DNA of 14,567 bases from an uncultured Alphaproteobacteria bacterium (GCA_944391365.1 CALXTH010000182.1:1-14567), one strand, 5' to 3'. Positions 6,770-14,383 are shown, counted from the first letter of the stretch. Translations and numbers: made by a program. The notes: a model not told the origin generated them from the sequence alone.

Positions 6770-7825
6770 ATGAACACCGAACAGATAAAACAGTTGGAAA
6801 AACTCAAAGAACTGCAGAAAAAAGGAGCCCTCACTCAGGATGAGTTTGAAACCGCCAAACAAAAACTCTTAAACGCCGAAGCCTCCACAACCACAGCTTA
6901 CGAAGACTCCTCCAAAGGGATTTTTGATTGCTACTTTGACGGTCTGAAAAAATATTTCCGGCTCAAAGGACGCAGCAGCCGCTACGAATACTGGTCTTTC
7001 ACCCTCGTCAACTTTTGCATTTCCATCTTTTTTCTGGTCATCGACACACTCACCGGCATAAATGGCATGCTCTTCTCCCTGCTGTACTCCCTTCTCTTGA
7101 TAATCCCGACATTAACCCTCAGCGTCCGCCGTCTTCATGATCTCAACAAAAGCGGCTGGTACATTACCGCACTTATCGGCCTGAACCTGCTGAGCAGTCT
7201 TCTGGACAATCTAAACACCGAAACAGACAATGAAATCATCTGGTGCCTGCATCTCATCTGCCTCCTTTTCACCCTGATTTTGTTCATCATCGTCCTGTAC
7301 TGGTCCTGCCAAAAAGGAAGCCCGGAAACCAACCGGTATGGAGCCCCTTTGCCCGAAGAAAGCAAAAAAGAAAAACATGTGTTTACAATCTCTTTGATCC
7401 TTTTCCTGTCGATTCCATTGCTGGGAGTTGTTTCAATCGGCCTCATCAACAGTTACACCCAGGTCATGGAAAAATACAAAATAAACAGAACGCTCAACCA
7501 GATATCCTCCCTGATTGCCAACATCCGCACGGCTTACGCCGAAGAACCGTCTTACCTCGGACTTGACAACGATGCCGTTAAAAACGCCGGGCTGGCCGCT
7601 AAAGAGATGATTGATGTCAACAACAACCTCATCAATCCGTTCGGCGGCGAAATCATCATCTCCAACAACGGAGAATTATTCTCAATCACATACCTCGGCC
7701 TGCATCAAAACAGCTGTAGAATTGTCTCCGGCGCTTTTCAAGACATCGAAGGAATTTTTGTAACCACGGATTCTTGTTCTGAGTGCCCCAACAACAACTG
7801 CCCGCTCACAATCATTGCCCAATAA
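6770..7825 (+). CDS. SHOCT-DUF805 membrane protein with pilin-like C-terminus
   Basis: A 351-aa membrane protein of unknown role with three parts. Residues 5-34 look like a SHOCT domain (LKELQKKGALTQDEFETAKQ), a short oligomerisation-type helix pair. Residues 57-192 look like DUF805: the entry motif FRLKGRSSRYEYW, four hydrophobic segments (about 76-95, 98-116, 131-147, 159-179), the conserved SVRRLHDLNKSGWY and NRYGAPLP. A fifth hydrophobic helix (about 205-228) leads into residues 229-351, which resemble type IV pilin/PilS-type subunits (KINRTLNQISSLIANIRTAYA, then NPFGGE and FSITY) with Cys316, 336, 339 and 344. The canonical prepilin cleavage motif (Gly before Phe, Glu at +5) is not visible. 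AGGAAG (6756-6761) sets the ATG. It stands alone, convergent with the next gene. The domain names are recognition by eye, surest for DUF805. Confidence 0.8.
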   Translation: MNTEQIKQLEKLKELQKKGALTQDEFETAKQKLLNAEASTTTAYEDSSKGIFDCYFDGLKKYFRLKGRSSRYEYWSFTLVNFCISIFFLVIDTLTGINGMLFSLLYSLLLIIPTLTLSVRRLHDLNKSGWYITALIGLNLLSSLLDNLNTETDNEIIWCLHLICLLFTLILFIIVLYWSCQKGSPETNRYGAPLPEESKKEKHVFTISLILFLSIPLLGVVSIGLINSYTQVMEKYKINRTLNQISSLIANIRTAYAEEPSYLGLDNDAVKNAGLAAKEMIDVNNNLINPFGGEIIISNNGELFSITYLGLHQNSCRIVSGAFQDIEGIFVTTDSCSECPNNNCPLTIIAQ

Positions 7826-7837
7826 AAAACACAAAAG

Positions 7838-7870
7838 AAGGAGAAAATCATATATGATTTTCTCCTTTTT
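7838..7870. terminator. Bidirectional intrinsic terminator
   Basis: A near-perfect palindrome, AAGGAGAAAATCATA paired with its complement (7838-7852 with 7853-7867), has TTTTT on the + strand and a T-rich stretch on the - strand. It lies between the two convergent stop codons and serves both genes. Confidence 0.8.
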
Positions 7871-7872
7871 GC

Positions 7873-9201
7873 TTATGACTGCTTCTCCGGCGCTTTATAC
7901 TTCAAAAACGGCAATATTTTGGCAACCGGTGCAAAAATGCTCTTTTTATTCATCGCCAGCGCATAAGCGACATATTCCGGATAATGGGACAAATGGTTTT
8001 CTTCCGTCTTGGCCCGCAGATAATACAGCGCATTCAACCCCAGCAACAGACAACACCCTTTCACCGCCAGCGCCGGATTCTCGCTCCAAACCATAAACGG
8101 CATAGACATCAGCCACCACGAAATATTCTTAAACACATAAGCCGGATGTTTGGTATAAGCGTACGGCCCGCTGGAAACCAGCCCGCGATATGTCAAATTC
8201 GAAAAATGCAGCCCCAGCGCCACCGTCGCCAGACTGTAAATCGCCTCACAGCTCAAAATCAAAAACATCCAGACAATAAACATCGTCTGATTCTGGGAAA
8301 AAATCCCCGTCCAGTAAACCCCCGTATTATAAGCAAAATAATAGCGCCCGAACACATCCGCCCAAAACGGCCAATAACAAACCACCGCGGCCAGCCAGCC
8401 CAGTACGGTCGGTTCACTGGAACGAATATGTGTATTAAACAACCGAAACGTCATCATATATCCCGTTGCGGCAAAAGCCAGATCAACCAGAAAAATAAAC
8501 TCGTTGCAATAATGAAAAACATTATACGGATAATCAAACATCTGACTAAAATCCGCCGCCATAAACCATTCCAGACGAATATAAAAATAAGGCATCATCA
8601 ACGCCAGATAAAAAAACTTCACGCCCCAGCCGCGGAACAATTCAATCATCTCATCTTTAACCGCGTCCTTTCTGTGCCCGGTCAGCCAGCGCCCCAACTG
8701 CCAATAAGCGTCCTCCGGACGTTCTTCAATTTTATCCATTAAAATAAAATAACCGGCCGTCACCACCGCAATCAGCCAAAAACCGGAGCGCAGCACCCGC
8801 AAATAGACCACAAACAACCCGTCTTCATAAACCGGCAACACCCAATAACCAAAAGCCATAAGGGCAAAAACACTGCCGATTCCAATCAGTTTATAACCGA
8901 CCCGGCACCAGGAAATTTTGCGGCACAAAACAACCTTGCCCCAAAAACTTTTCTTCCCGCAATAAATATATTCCAAAATCCAGACCAGAGAACTCATCAC
9001 CCCGATAAAAACCGCCATCACGGCCAGAGTCGACAAATTCAAATCGGCAATTTTTATCGCCGTCACAATCACAAAAGCCGCCGCCATCGCCGCCAGATTA
9101 ATCCGAAAAGACGTCTCCGAAGCCGGAATCCCGTCTTCAGCCTTTTCGACCGGCATATAATCATCGGGATAAAGAGCCCTGGATTTCAACAATTTTTTCA
9201 T
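7873..9201 (-). CDS. Polytopic membrane protein with ICMT/PEMT-like methyltransferase domain
   Basis: A 442-aa integral membrane protein with about ten hydrophobic segments. The C-terminal part (about 300-420) carries the signature of isoprenylcysteine/phospholipid methyltransferase-like families: RGLVSSGPYAYTKHPAYV at 339-356 and the distal RAKTEENHLSHYPEY near 396-410, motifs that bind S-adenosylmethionine in that superfamily. The likely role is methylation of a lipid or lipidated substrate at the inner membrane, but the substrate cannot be told from the sequence. The N-terminal 300 residues are extra membrane segments I do not recognise. The ATG at 9201 is preferred to an in-frame TTG at 9216 because a GGAGAGGGG purine run lies just before it. 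It is a single gene, ending at the shared terminator. Confidence 0.75.
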   Translation of the reverse strand: MKKLLKSRALYPDDYMPVEKAEDGIPASETSFRINLAAMAAAFVIVTAIKIADLNLSTLAVMAVFIGVMSSLVWILEYIYCGKKSFWGKVVLCRKISWCRVGYKLIGIGSVFALMAFGYWVLPVYEDGLFVVYLRVLRSGFWLIAVVTAGYFILMDKIEERPEDAYWQLGRWLTGHRKDAVKDEMIELFRGWGVKFFYLALMMPYFYIRLEWFMAADFSQMFDYPYNVFHYCNEFIFLVDLAFAATGYMMTFRLFNTHIRSSEPTVLGWLAAVVCYWPFWADVFGRYYFAYNTGVYWTGIFSQNQTMFIVWMFLILSCEAIYSLATVALGLHFSNLTYRGLVSSGPYAYTKHPAYVFKNISWWLMSMPFMVWSENPALAVKGCCLLLGLNALYYLRAKTEENHLSHYPEYVAYALAMNKKSIFAPVAKILPFLKYKAPEKQS

Positions 9202-9328
9202 ACCCCTCTCCTGCAAACCGTTTTTCCTCCCTGTACCACAATCATCTTAACAAAGCGTTATCGTTATTTCTATCCAAGCACCCTTTAACACAAACCCCAA
9301 TCCCCTCGCCGCAAACCAATAACGCACA

Positions 9329-9640
9329 ACCTCGGTGGCGGCACAATCTGCACGCAGTACATTTCCTTGCCCCAATCGACCAACAGCGTCCTCTCTCTTA
9401 GTAGAGAGAGACAGAGTGAGTATGATTCTAAAAAACAGCCTTATTCTTTTTTATCTACTCACCCTAACCCTCTCTATCAAGAGAGGGAATTTTTCCCCAC
9501 CGCCTCGGTGGCGGCACAAGGCGCACGCAGTGCATTTCTTTGCCCCAATCGACCAACCGCTAACTGATGGCCCCACCGCCTCGGTGGCGGATCAAGCTAC
9601 GCCAGCTTGTGCCTCAGGTCGCGCCGGCTTAAAAAAAACA
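9329..9640. repeat. Dispersed hairpin-bearing intergenic repeats, block 1
   Basis: No gene is supported from 9202 to 9679; this part is built from repeated modules. A 54-bp unit starting CTCGGTGGCGGCACAA occurs at 9331-9384 and 9504-9557 with five differences. CCCCACCGCCTCGGTGGCGG occurs just before the second copy and again at 9571-9590. Small hairpins include CTCTCT/AGAGAG near 9391-9410 and CCCTCTCT/AGAGAGGG near 9468-9487. Related modules recur at 12580-12960. A reading frame open from 9335 into mutY crosses these repeats and is taken as chance. Confidence 0.75.
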
Positions 9641-9679
9641 ATAGACATTTGCCGGAATCATGCTATGCTGCAAGGCATG

Positions 9680-10693
9680 ATGAATAAAAACTTATCAACA
9701 CAACTTTTAGACTGGTACAATCAACACGGCCGCAAATTGCCCTGGCGGGTAAAAGGCGGCGCACACCCCGACCCTTACGTCATTCTGGTTTCGGAACTCA
9801 TGCTCCAGCAAACGACCGTCAAAACCGTTATTCCTTATTTTCAGCGTTTCATGAAACGCTTTCCGACCATAAAAGACCTTGCTGCCGCGACCGAAGAAGA
9901 AGTTTACCTGCATTGGCAGGGACTGGGATATTACAGCCGCGCCCGCTCGCTGCATGCAACGGCCAAAATCATAACCGAAACCTTCGGCGGCCGCTTTCCC
10001 GACACCCGGAAAGACGTCCTCAAACTGAAAGGCATCGGCCCCTATACGGTGGCAAGCTTTCTGGCTCTGGCTTTCAACCAGCCGGAAACCGTCGTTGACG
10101 GCAACGTGATCCGCATCATCTGCCGCCTTTACCATCTGACCTCCCCAACAACCGAAATTATGGACGACATCCGCCGCCGGGCCGAAGCACTGACCAACCG
10201 GGCCCATCCCGCGGATTATGCTTCCGCCATCATGGACCTGGGCGCCACAATATGCACCCCGAAAAAGCCGCAATGCCTGCTGTGCCCGTGGCAGAACGGC
10301 TGCCTGTCGGCCGGAAGCCCCGATGTTGAACACATCCCCGACCGGAACAAACCGGCCAAACAAGAAAGAACCGGCAGCGTCTACCTGATTCACAACCGGG
10401 CCGGCAACATTTTTATCCGCAAAAAAAACGACAAAGGCCTGCTGTCCGGCTTATACGAATTTCCCTGGACCGACAACGAAAATCTGCCTCTGCCGGTAAC
10501 CGGAAAAGACACCGGCCGCAGTATCAGCCACATCTTCACCCACTTCAAACTGACACTGAAAATTTACACCTGCCAAACAGAGAAAGCGCCTTTCCCGGAC
10601 GGAATTTTTGCCGCCCCGGAAACACTCTCCGCCTATCCTTTTTCCACCCTGATGAAAAAAGTCTACCAAACCGCGAAAGAATTAATAAAATGA
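9680..10693 (+). CDS. mutY: A/G-specific adenine DNA glycosylase MutY
   Basis: Removes adenine mispaired with 8-oxoguanine (GO repair system). In the 337-aa product: catalytic Glu39 in SELMLQQTTV; helix-hairpin-helix LKGIGPYTVASF (about 116-127); catalytic Asp140 in VVDGNVIRI; a [4Fe-4S] cluster loop Cys192-x6-Cys199-x2-Cys202-x5-Cys208; and a C-terminal Nudix-like 8-oxoG recognition domain (about 232-337) with GLLSGLYEFPW and FTHFKL. All key residues are present. The frame stays open 115 codons upstream through intergenic repeats, but homology starts at about 9680; ATGs at 9665 and 9677 are alternatives, and the ribosome site (AAGG, 9672-9675) is weak. It overlaps the next gene by ATGA, suggesting coupled translation. 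GC content is clearly higher than in the CRISPR block. Confidence 0.95.
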   Translation: MNKNLSTQLLDWYNQHGRKLPWRVKGGAHPDPYVILVSELMLQQTTVKTVIPYFQRFMKRFPTIKDLAAATEEEVYLHWQGLGYYSRARSLHATAKIITETFGGRFPDTRKDVLKLKGIGPYTVASFLALAFNQPETVVDGNVIRIICRLYHLTSPTTEIMDDIRRRAEALTNRAHPADYASAIMDLGATICTPKKPQCLLCPWQNGCLSAGSPDVEHIPDRNKPAKQERTGSVYLIHNRAGNIFIRKKNDKGLLSGLYEFPWTDNENLPLPVTGKDTGRSISHIFTHFKLTLKIYTCQTEKAPFPDGIFAAPETLSAYPFSTLMKKVYQTAKELIK

Positions 10694-11205
10694 ACAAATT
10701 TTTAAGCCTCATATCGGTTCTGGCCATTCTGACCGCCTGCTCACCCAAAACTCAGGATACCCCGGAAAAATTACCACCCATAGATAATATTCTGGTCAAA
10801 AAAGCCGAACGAAAACTCTTCCTGCGCCACGGCAACGACATCGTCCGCAGCTATCACATCGCCCTGGGCGGCCGCCCGGAAGGACACAAAACCCACGAAG
10901 GCGACAACAAAACCCCGGAAGGACACTATAAAATATCCGGACGCAATCCCGGCAGCCTCTACCACCGCTCCTTGCGGATTTCATACCCTGACGCCAACGA
11001 CCGGGCCCGGGCAAAAGCTCTCGGAGTCTCCCCCGGTGGCGACATCATGATTCACGGCTATCCCAACCGCAGCTCGGATTTTTTATTTTACTTTGTTCAC
11101 AAATTTTCTGACTGGACACAGGGCTGCATCGCCGTCACCAATGACGAAATTGAAGAAATCTGGCGCCTCGTCCCCGATGGCTCCCCGATTACCATTGAAC
11201 CTTAA
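10690..11205 (+). CDS. L,D-transpeptidase (YkuD-type) lipoprotein
   Basis: Periplasmic peptidoglycan-modifying enzyme, either 3-3 crosslinking or release/attachment of envelope proteins. The 171-aa product starts with a lipoprotein signal (hydrophobic 5-14, lipobox LTAC, lipidated Cys17). The YkuD domain runs from about 33 to 169, with His122 in IMIHGYPN and nucleophile Cys146 in DWTQGCIAVTNDEIEEIW. The TQGCIAVTN form resembles the YafK/COG3034 branch (murein transpeptidases, including the E. coli enzyme that detaches Braun lipoprotein) more than the SHGC form of ErfK. The start codon overlaps the mutY stop, so the pair is probably one operon, though no functional link is known. Its stop is 9 bp from the convergent TspO gene and no terminator hairpin is seen there. 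Confidence 0.9.
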   Translation: MNKFLSLISVLAILTACSPKTQDTPEKLPPIDNILVKKAERKLFLRHGNDIVRSYHIALGGRPEGHKTHEGDNKTPEGHYKISGRNPGSLYHRSLRISYPDANDRARAKALGVSPGGDIMIHGYPNRSSDFLFYFVHKFSDWTQGCIAVTNDEIEEIWRLVPDGSPITIEP

Positions 11206-11214
11206 AGACCAAAA

Positions 11215-11613
11215 TTAAATCAATACATTCAAACGCCAGATTTCAAAATTCAAATAAGTGGCAAAACTGACCCACCCCCAATAAGGCAGCATCATCCACC
11301 CCGCCGGCCGATATACCTTAAAGAAAAACCACACCGTCGCCGAAAGAGCCAGCCACAGCACAACAATCACCGCCAAAGCAGCGCTGATATTCTGTCCTCC
11401 GAAAAACACCGGAGCCCAGCAAAGATTCAGCCCCAGCTGCACCAAAAACAGCCCCGCAGCCAACCAACGATCCCGCCCCGAAAGCTTAATCAAAACCATT
11501 AGCAGCGCCGCCGCCATCATCACATACAACACCGGCCACACCACACCGAACCACATATCCGGCGGCGTTAAAGCAGGCTTAATCAATGTTTGATACCAAT
11601 CCATATTTCCCAT
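11215..11613 (-). CDS. TspO/MBR (tryptophan-rich sensory) family protein, short form
   Basis: Membrane protein of the TspO/translocator family, which binds tetrapyrroles and similar ligands. The 132-aa product shows the family pattern WYQTLIKPALTPPDMWFGVVWPVLY, then QLGLNLCWAPVFFG and PYWGWVSFATYLNFEIWRLN. Hydrophobic segments lie at about 22-43, 50-70, 77-98 and 105-128. Usual family members have five helices and about 150-160 residues; here the sequence begins at the loop after helix 1. The start is firm: GGGAGG lies about 9 nt before the ATG at 11613. It is therefore a natural four-helix form or an N-terminally eroded copy. Confidence 0.88.
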   Translation of the reverse strand: MGNMDWYQTLIKPALTPPDMWFGVVWPVLYVMMAAALLMVLIKLSGRDRWLAAGLFLVQLGLNLCWAPVFFGGQNISAALAVIVVLWLALSATVWFFFKVYRPAGWMMLPYWGWVSFATYLNFEIWRLNVLI

Positions 11614-11637
11614 AATATTCCACCTCCCGATAAAATC

Positions 11638-11665
11638 ATTTTATCTCATCTGCCGAATACGGCAA
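11638..11665 (-). promoter_or_regulatory. Putative TspO-gene promoter with inverted repeats
   Basis: On the - strand TTGCCG (11660-11665), 16 bp, TAAAAT (11638-11643). Two small palindromes overlap it: GATAAAA/TTTTATC at 11629-11645 and TGCCG/CGGCA at 11651-11664, possible operator half-sites. Confidence 0.4.
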
Positions 11666-11737
11666 ACAAACAATCCGGACTATCCACATATACATTCTAA
11701 AAATTACAAAATTTCAATTTATTATCACAAAATTTAT

Positions 11738-11766
11738 TTGCAAAATAAAAAAACGCCGGCTATAAT
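11738..11766 (+). promoter_or_regulatory. Promoter of the YdcH-family gene
   Basis: TTGCAA (11738-11743), 17 bp, TATAAT (11761-11766): a consensus -10 at ideal spacing, about 27 nt before the AGGGGAG ribosome site. Confidence 0.7.
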
Positions 11767-11799
11767 GAAATTATTAAAAGTCAACCAGGGGAGACGAAC

Positions 11800-11982
11800 A
11801 TGGTCAATTTGCAGCCCCGCATGGAGAACCTAAAAGTTCAACACGCATATCTGGAAGCCGCCATCCGTCAGGAAGAGCAGCACGTCTGGAAAAATCTTAT
11901 TAAGATAAACGAACTGAAAAAGCAAAAACTCAAACAAAAAGACGCTTTACTCAGGATGTCCCTGCAAGTCCGGCAACAATAA
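11800..11982 (+). CDS. YdcH family (DUF465) small protein
   Basis: A 60-aa, highly charged, almost fully helical protein. The pattern LKVQHAYLEAAIRQEEQ followed by INELKKQKLKQKDALLRM matches the YdcH/DUF465 family, common in alphaproteobacteria and of unknown function; members form helical hairpins or coiled coils. The family's usual Pro-Asp between the helices is replaced by VWKN. Start supported by AGGGGAG (11787-11793), 6 nt before the ATG, and by a near-consensus promoter. Monocistronic. Confidence 0.8.
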   Translation: MVNLQPRMENLKVQHAYLEAAIRQEEQHVWKNLIKINELKKQKLKQKDALLRMSLQVRQQ

Positions 11983-12044
11983 TTTTCTTATACACGTCGG
12001 CATTTATCCCCCTCAGATTTTTTCCGGAATTGAGGAAATAGAGG

Positions 12045-12073
12045 TTGCGTTGTGACTTTTTTCTGATTATATT
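12045..12073 (+). promoter_or_regulatory. Putative promoter of the 110-aa secreted protein
   Basis: TTGCGT (12045-12050), 17 bp, TATATT (12068-12073), start near 12080. A TTGACA at 12072-12077 has no -10 at a proper distance. Confidence 0.45.
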
Positions 12074-12108
12074 GACAACAATCAAAATAAAAATCAAGGA
12101 CAAGTACA

Positions 12109-12441
12109 ATGCGTCTTTTTCTGCTTATTGTTTCGGGCTTTCTGTTTTCAGCGGCAAATACTTCCGCCGGAGTGCGCTTCATTGTTGAAAATGGTGAAAG
12201 CTATTATAATGACAACTGGTTTGGCGGCTCTTCAACAATTTCCAACAGCCGGTGTGAGGAAAAAGGTTATTCGGTCACCAAATGCGATGAAGGTTTTTAC
12301 CCGGCATCACCTTGCCCCTATGATCACAACTTTTACAAAGAATGCTGTCCTGAAGAATACAGCTATTCAAAAGACGAATGCTACACCATGGGAAAAACCC
12401 CCGGTACTTTCTCTTGCAGCGGCCTCTACGCCTGCTACTGA
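12109..12441 (+). CDS. Small secreted cysteine-rich protein
   Basis: I do not recognise a named family. The 110-aa product has a signal peptide (about 1-20, ending NTSA|G) and a mature part with eight cysteines (49, 59, 69, 79, 80, 91, 103, 109), so it is probably exported and disulfide-bonded. The module C-x3-GY-x4-C-x2-G-x-x-x-x-x-x-CPYD near 49-72 recurs in variant form in the secreted protein at 13087. AAGGA (12096-12100) lies 8 nt before the ATG. No enzymatic motif is seen; an envelope or surface role is only a guess. A second + frame of the same length over this region lacks a signal peptide and is a shadow. Confidence 0.75.
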   Translation: MRLFLLIVSGFLFSAANTSAGVRFIVENGESYYNDNWFGGSSTISNSRCEEKGYSVTKCDEGFYPASPCPYDHNFYKECCPEEYSYSKDECYTMGKTPGTFSCSGLYACY

Positions 12442-12474
12442 TTCGCCTAGATATCCATAATAAAAGAGCTTCTA

Positions 12475-12960
12475 TCATCCTCGGACAAGCTTCGCAAAAT
12501 CCGCTAGAGAGCAAGAGAGGGAACCCCTGAACTTCTCTCAGCCGGCACGATCTGAGCATCGCGCTTTTATATCTCTATCGACCAACAGCAAAACGATCGT
12601 GGCAAGCTGCCCAGCTTACCACAGCGTCCCTCCCCTTAATTCCGTTAAGGGGAGGACAGGAAGGGTTTATAAAAATGAATCTAAAACCAAATTCACCTCT
12701 CTTAGTAGAGAGGTCGCCCACAAGGGCGGGTGAGTATGATTCAAAAAAACAACTTTATTTTCACCACAACCATCCATATGGCAACCCATCTTGAAAATTC
12801 CAAATTCATGATTACATCAAAAAGAGCTTGCGAACTTCACTCTCTTATGCATATCCTGATTATGCAGTTGGGAAAACTGGCTGTGGGAAGCTGGCGCAGC
12901 TTCACCCGGTCACGACCTGAGGCAGCTTCACCCCATCGGTTAGCTGTTGGTTGTCTTGTA
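12475..12960. repeat. Dispersed hairpin-bearing intergenic repeats, block 2
   Basis: No gene is supported from 12442 to 13086. The stretch shares modules with 9329-9640: TCGACCAACAGC (near 12579), CTCTCTTAGTAGAGAG followed by GTGAGTATGATTC (12702-12742), and an inverted version of the 9551-9630 stretch at about 12885-12955 (GCCTCAGGTCG and CCAAC-GCTAAC-GATGG read on the - strand). Hairpins include TCCCCTTAA/TTAAGGGGA near 12634-12656 and CCTCTCT/AGAGAGG near 12701-12718. A 78-codon frame at 12730 is repeat-derived. Confidence 0.65.
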
Positions 12961-13019
12961 TTTTAAGAACACGGGATTTTTTATTTGTCAAAATTTTAGG
13001 TTTTATTTTGAATTTATAG

Positions 13020-13048
13020 TTTACAATAAAATTTAATTATGATATACT
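13020..13048 (+). promoter_or_regulatory. Promoter of the 242-aa secreted protein
   Basis: TTTACA (13020-13025), 17 bp, TATACT (13043-13048). The predicted start near 13055 lies after the in-frame ATG at 13039, which supports the later start codon at 13087. Confidence 0.65.
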
Positions 13049-13086
13049 TTTCTTTGTATGAAACTGTATCATTAAAGAGGTGTGTC

Positions 13087-13815
13087 ATGAAAATTAAATT
13101 TTTACTTATCGGGACAAGTTTGTCCTTTATTCCTTTAACTGTAAATGCTCAATGTGTAGCGACACAGGACTGCGCCACTTTGGGGTATACCGAAACCTCC
13201 TGCAATGGCGGCAAAGGCATCAAATGCCCGTTCGGCAACAAGTGGGCATGTCTGGGTGCGAACGAAGAGGAAATTAGAGATAAAGTTTGTCAAGAACTCG
13301 GTTTTACCTCCGACTGTAATGGCCCCGAATATTCTGGAGGTATCGGACAAAATTGCAAGGGAAAATATACTCAATGCAATTGTGCCCCAGGATATGAATG
13401 GAAAAATGGAACCTGCCTGAAAAGCACTTTAACCGGAGCATTTGGAAATCTCTACTACTGCAATGGAACTGTAGTTGGAGTAAAAACATCAGATATGGTT
13501 TTTTATGTCAGTTTAAAAGATCTTGGAAAGAAAAATTGCGATAAAGCTAGAACCTTATGTGAAAAATATGACTTCTGCAACAATCGTACCGGAAATTTAC
13601 CGACAAGAGAAGAATTCCAAATAATTGTAAATAACAAATCATCCCTAAATAACCTTTTTCTTATAAATGGAGGAGAAGAACTAAAAGAAGATGCTTATGT
13701 AACCTCAACAAGTTCAAAAAGTAACTGCTACTATTTCGACATTTGGTTCAATAGCGGCAACTTCTCTCACGCAGACGAAGCAGCATATTTTCGCCCGATA
13801 CTAAAATCCTACTAA
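13087..13815 (+). CDS. Secreted cysteine-rich protein with DUF1566-like C-terminus
   Basis: A 242-aa exported protein of unknown function. A signal peptide (about 1-21, VNA|Q) is followed by a cysteine-rich N-terminal half (11 Cys between 23 and 110), including CATLGYTETSCNGG and GKYTQCNCAPGYEWKNGTC, which look like short disulfide-bonded EGF-like units. Residues about 118-242 resemble the DUF1566/Lcl C-terminal type of extracellular domain: NRTGNLPTREEFQ, SLNNLFLINGG, YVTSTSS and a final YFRPIL. The total is 16 cysteines, consistent with periplasmic or surface location. The ATG at 13087 has AGAGG 6 nt upstream; the longer frame from 13039 would start before the transcription start and bury the signal peptide. 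It shares a Cys module with the protein at 12109. Confidence 0.75.
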   Translation: MKIKFLLIGTSLSFIPLTVNAQCVATQDCATLGYTETSCNGGKGIKCPFGNKWACLGANEEEIRDKVCQELGFTSDCNGPEYSGGIGQNCKGKYTQCNCAPGYEWKNGTCLKSTLTGAFGNLYYCNGTVVGVKTSDMVFYVSLKDLGKKNCDKARTLCEKYDFCNNRTGNLPTREEFQIIVNNKSSLNNLFLINGGEELKEDAYVTSTSSKSNCYYFDIWFNSGNFSHADEAAYFRPILKSY

Positions 13816-13839
13816 CCTCTAAAACCTACTTTATACAAA

Positions 13840-13865
13840 AAGGCTCAGGATTTCTCCTGAGCCTT
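13840..13865. terminator. Bidirectional intrinsic terminator
   Basis: AAGGCTCAGGA (13840-13850) pairs with TCCTGAGCCTT (13855-13865), an 11-bp stem with a 4-nt loop. A run of T follows on the - strand (after the DUF2934 gene); on the + strand the T-run is short. It lies between convergent genes. Confidence 0.85.
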
Positions 13866-13895
13866 CTTACAATTCTCAAACCAACGGCAAAAAAT

Positions 13896-14297
13896 CTAAC
13901 GGGCTTTTTTCTTCGTTGCTGAAGCAACTTTTTTCTTGGTTGCCACCGTTTTCGCCGCAACGCTGACTTTTTTGACTGCCGCCTTTTTCACGGCAGCTTT
14001 TTTGACCGGTGCCTTTTTCTTAACCGTATTCAGATTCGCCGCTCCGGCAAAACTTTTAACACACAGATACGGAACCGTCTTAATATCCGCCTTTTTAAGA
14101 TTAACCTGCAAAGCCGGAATCAGTGTACATTTGCTGTATGCCGCAGAAATTTTTCCGGCCATAGCCAAAGCATCCTGACGCTCCAACTGTTCAATCGCCT
14201 CTTTCCAGTCACTGGCGCTGCTGTTCATCGGACACCCTTTGCTCTGCCAGATATAATATGCTGTTTCCTGAATAATTTTATCATCAAAATGTGCCAT
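13896..14297 (-). CDS. DUF2934 protein with lysine/alanine-rich tail
   Basis: A 133-aa protein. The N-terminus (about 4-36) matches DUF2934: a helix with QETAYYIWQSKGCPMNSSASDW and then an acidic stretch. The C-terminal third (about 94-133) is made of KKAAVKKA-like repeats, strongly basic and resembling histone H1-like tails, so nucleic-acid binding is plausible but inferred. The middle (about 37-93) is unassigned. The ATG at 14297 has GAGGAGG upstream; a frame extending to a TTG at 14339 has no such support. The gene ends at a strong shared hairpin terminator. Confidence 0.75.
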   Translation of the reverse strand: MAHFDDKIIQETAYYIWQSKGCPMNSSASDWKEAIEQLERQDALAMAGKISAAYSKCTLIPALQVNLKKADIKTVPYLCVKSFAGAANLNTVKKKAPVKKAAVKKAAVKKVSVAAKTVATKKKVASATKKKAR

Positions 14298-14383
14298 AAC
14301 AACCCTCCTCAAATAATTCAGAAAAAGAGTAACATGCAAATACTTATAAAAAGATTAACTTTTTCAAATTTTTCTAAAAAAAT

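Noticed and set aside
7984..8742. 252-codon + frame antisense to the membrane protein gene
   Set aside because: Arg/His/Gln-rich shadow translation of a hydrophobic gene read backwards.
9335..9679. 115-residue N-terminal extension of MutY
   Set aside because: It translates the dispersed repeats, has no homology to MutY, and the domain starts at about 9680.
9707..10393. 228-codon frame antisense to mutY
   Set aside because: Shadow of a GC-richer gene; no ribosome site or family motifs.
12462..12569. ATAAAAGAGC and GCGCTTTTAT as ends of a small mobile element
   Set aside because: Only ten bases with a mismatch and no target duplication; too weak to call an insertion.
12730..12966. 78-codon + frame in the repeat block
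   Set aside because: Made of dispersed repeat modules, with no ribosome site of note and no family.
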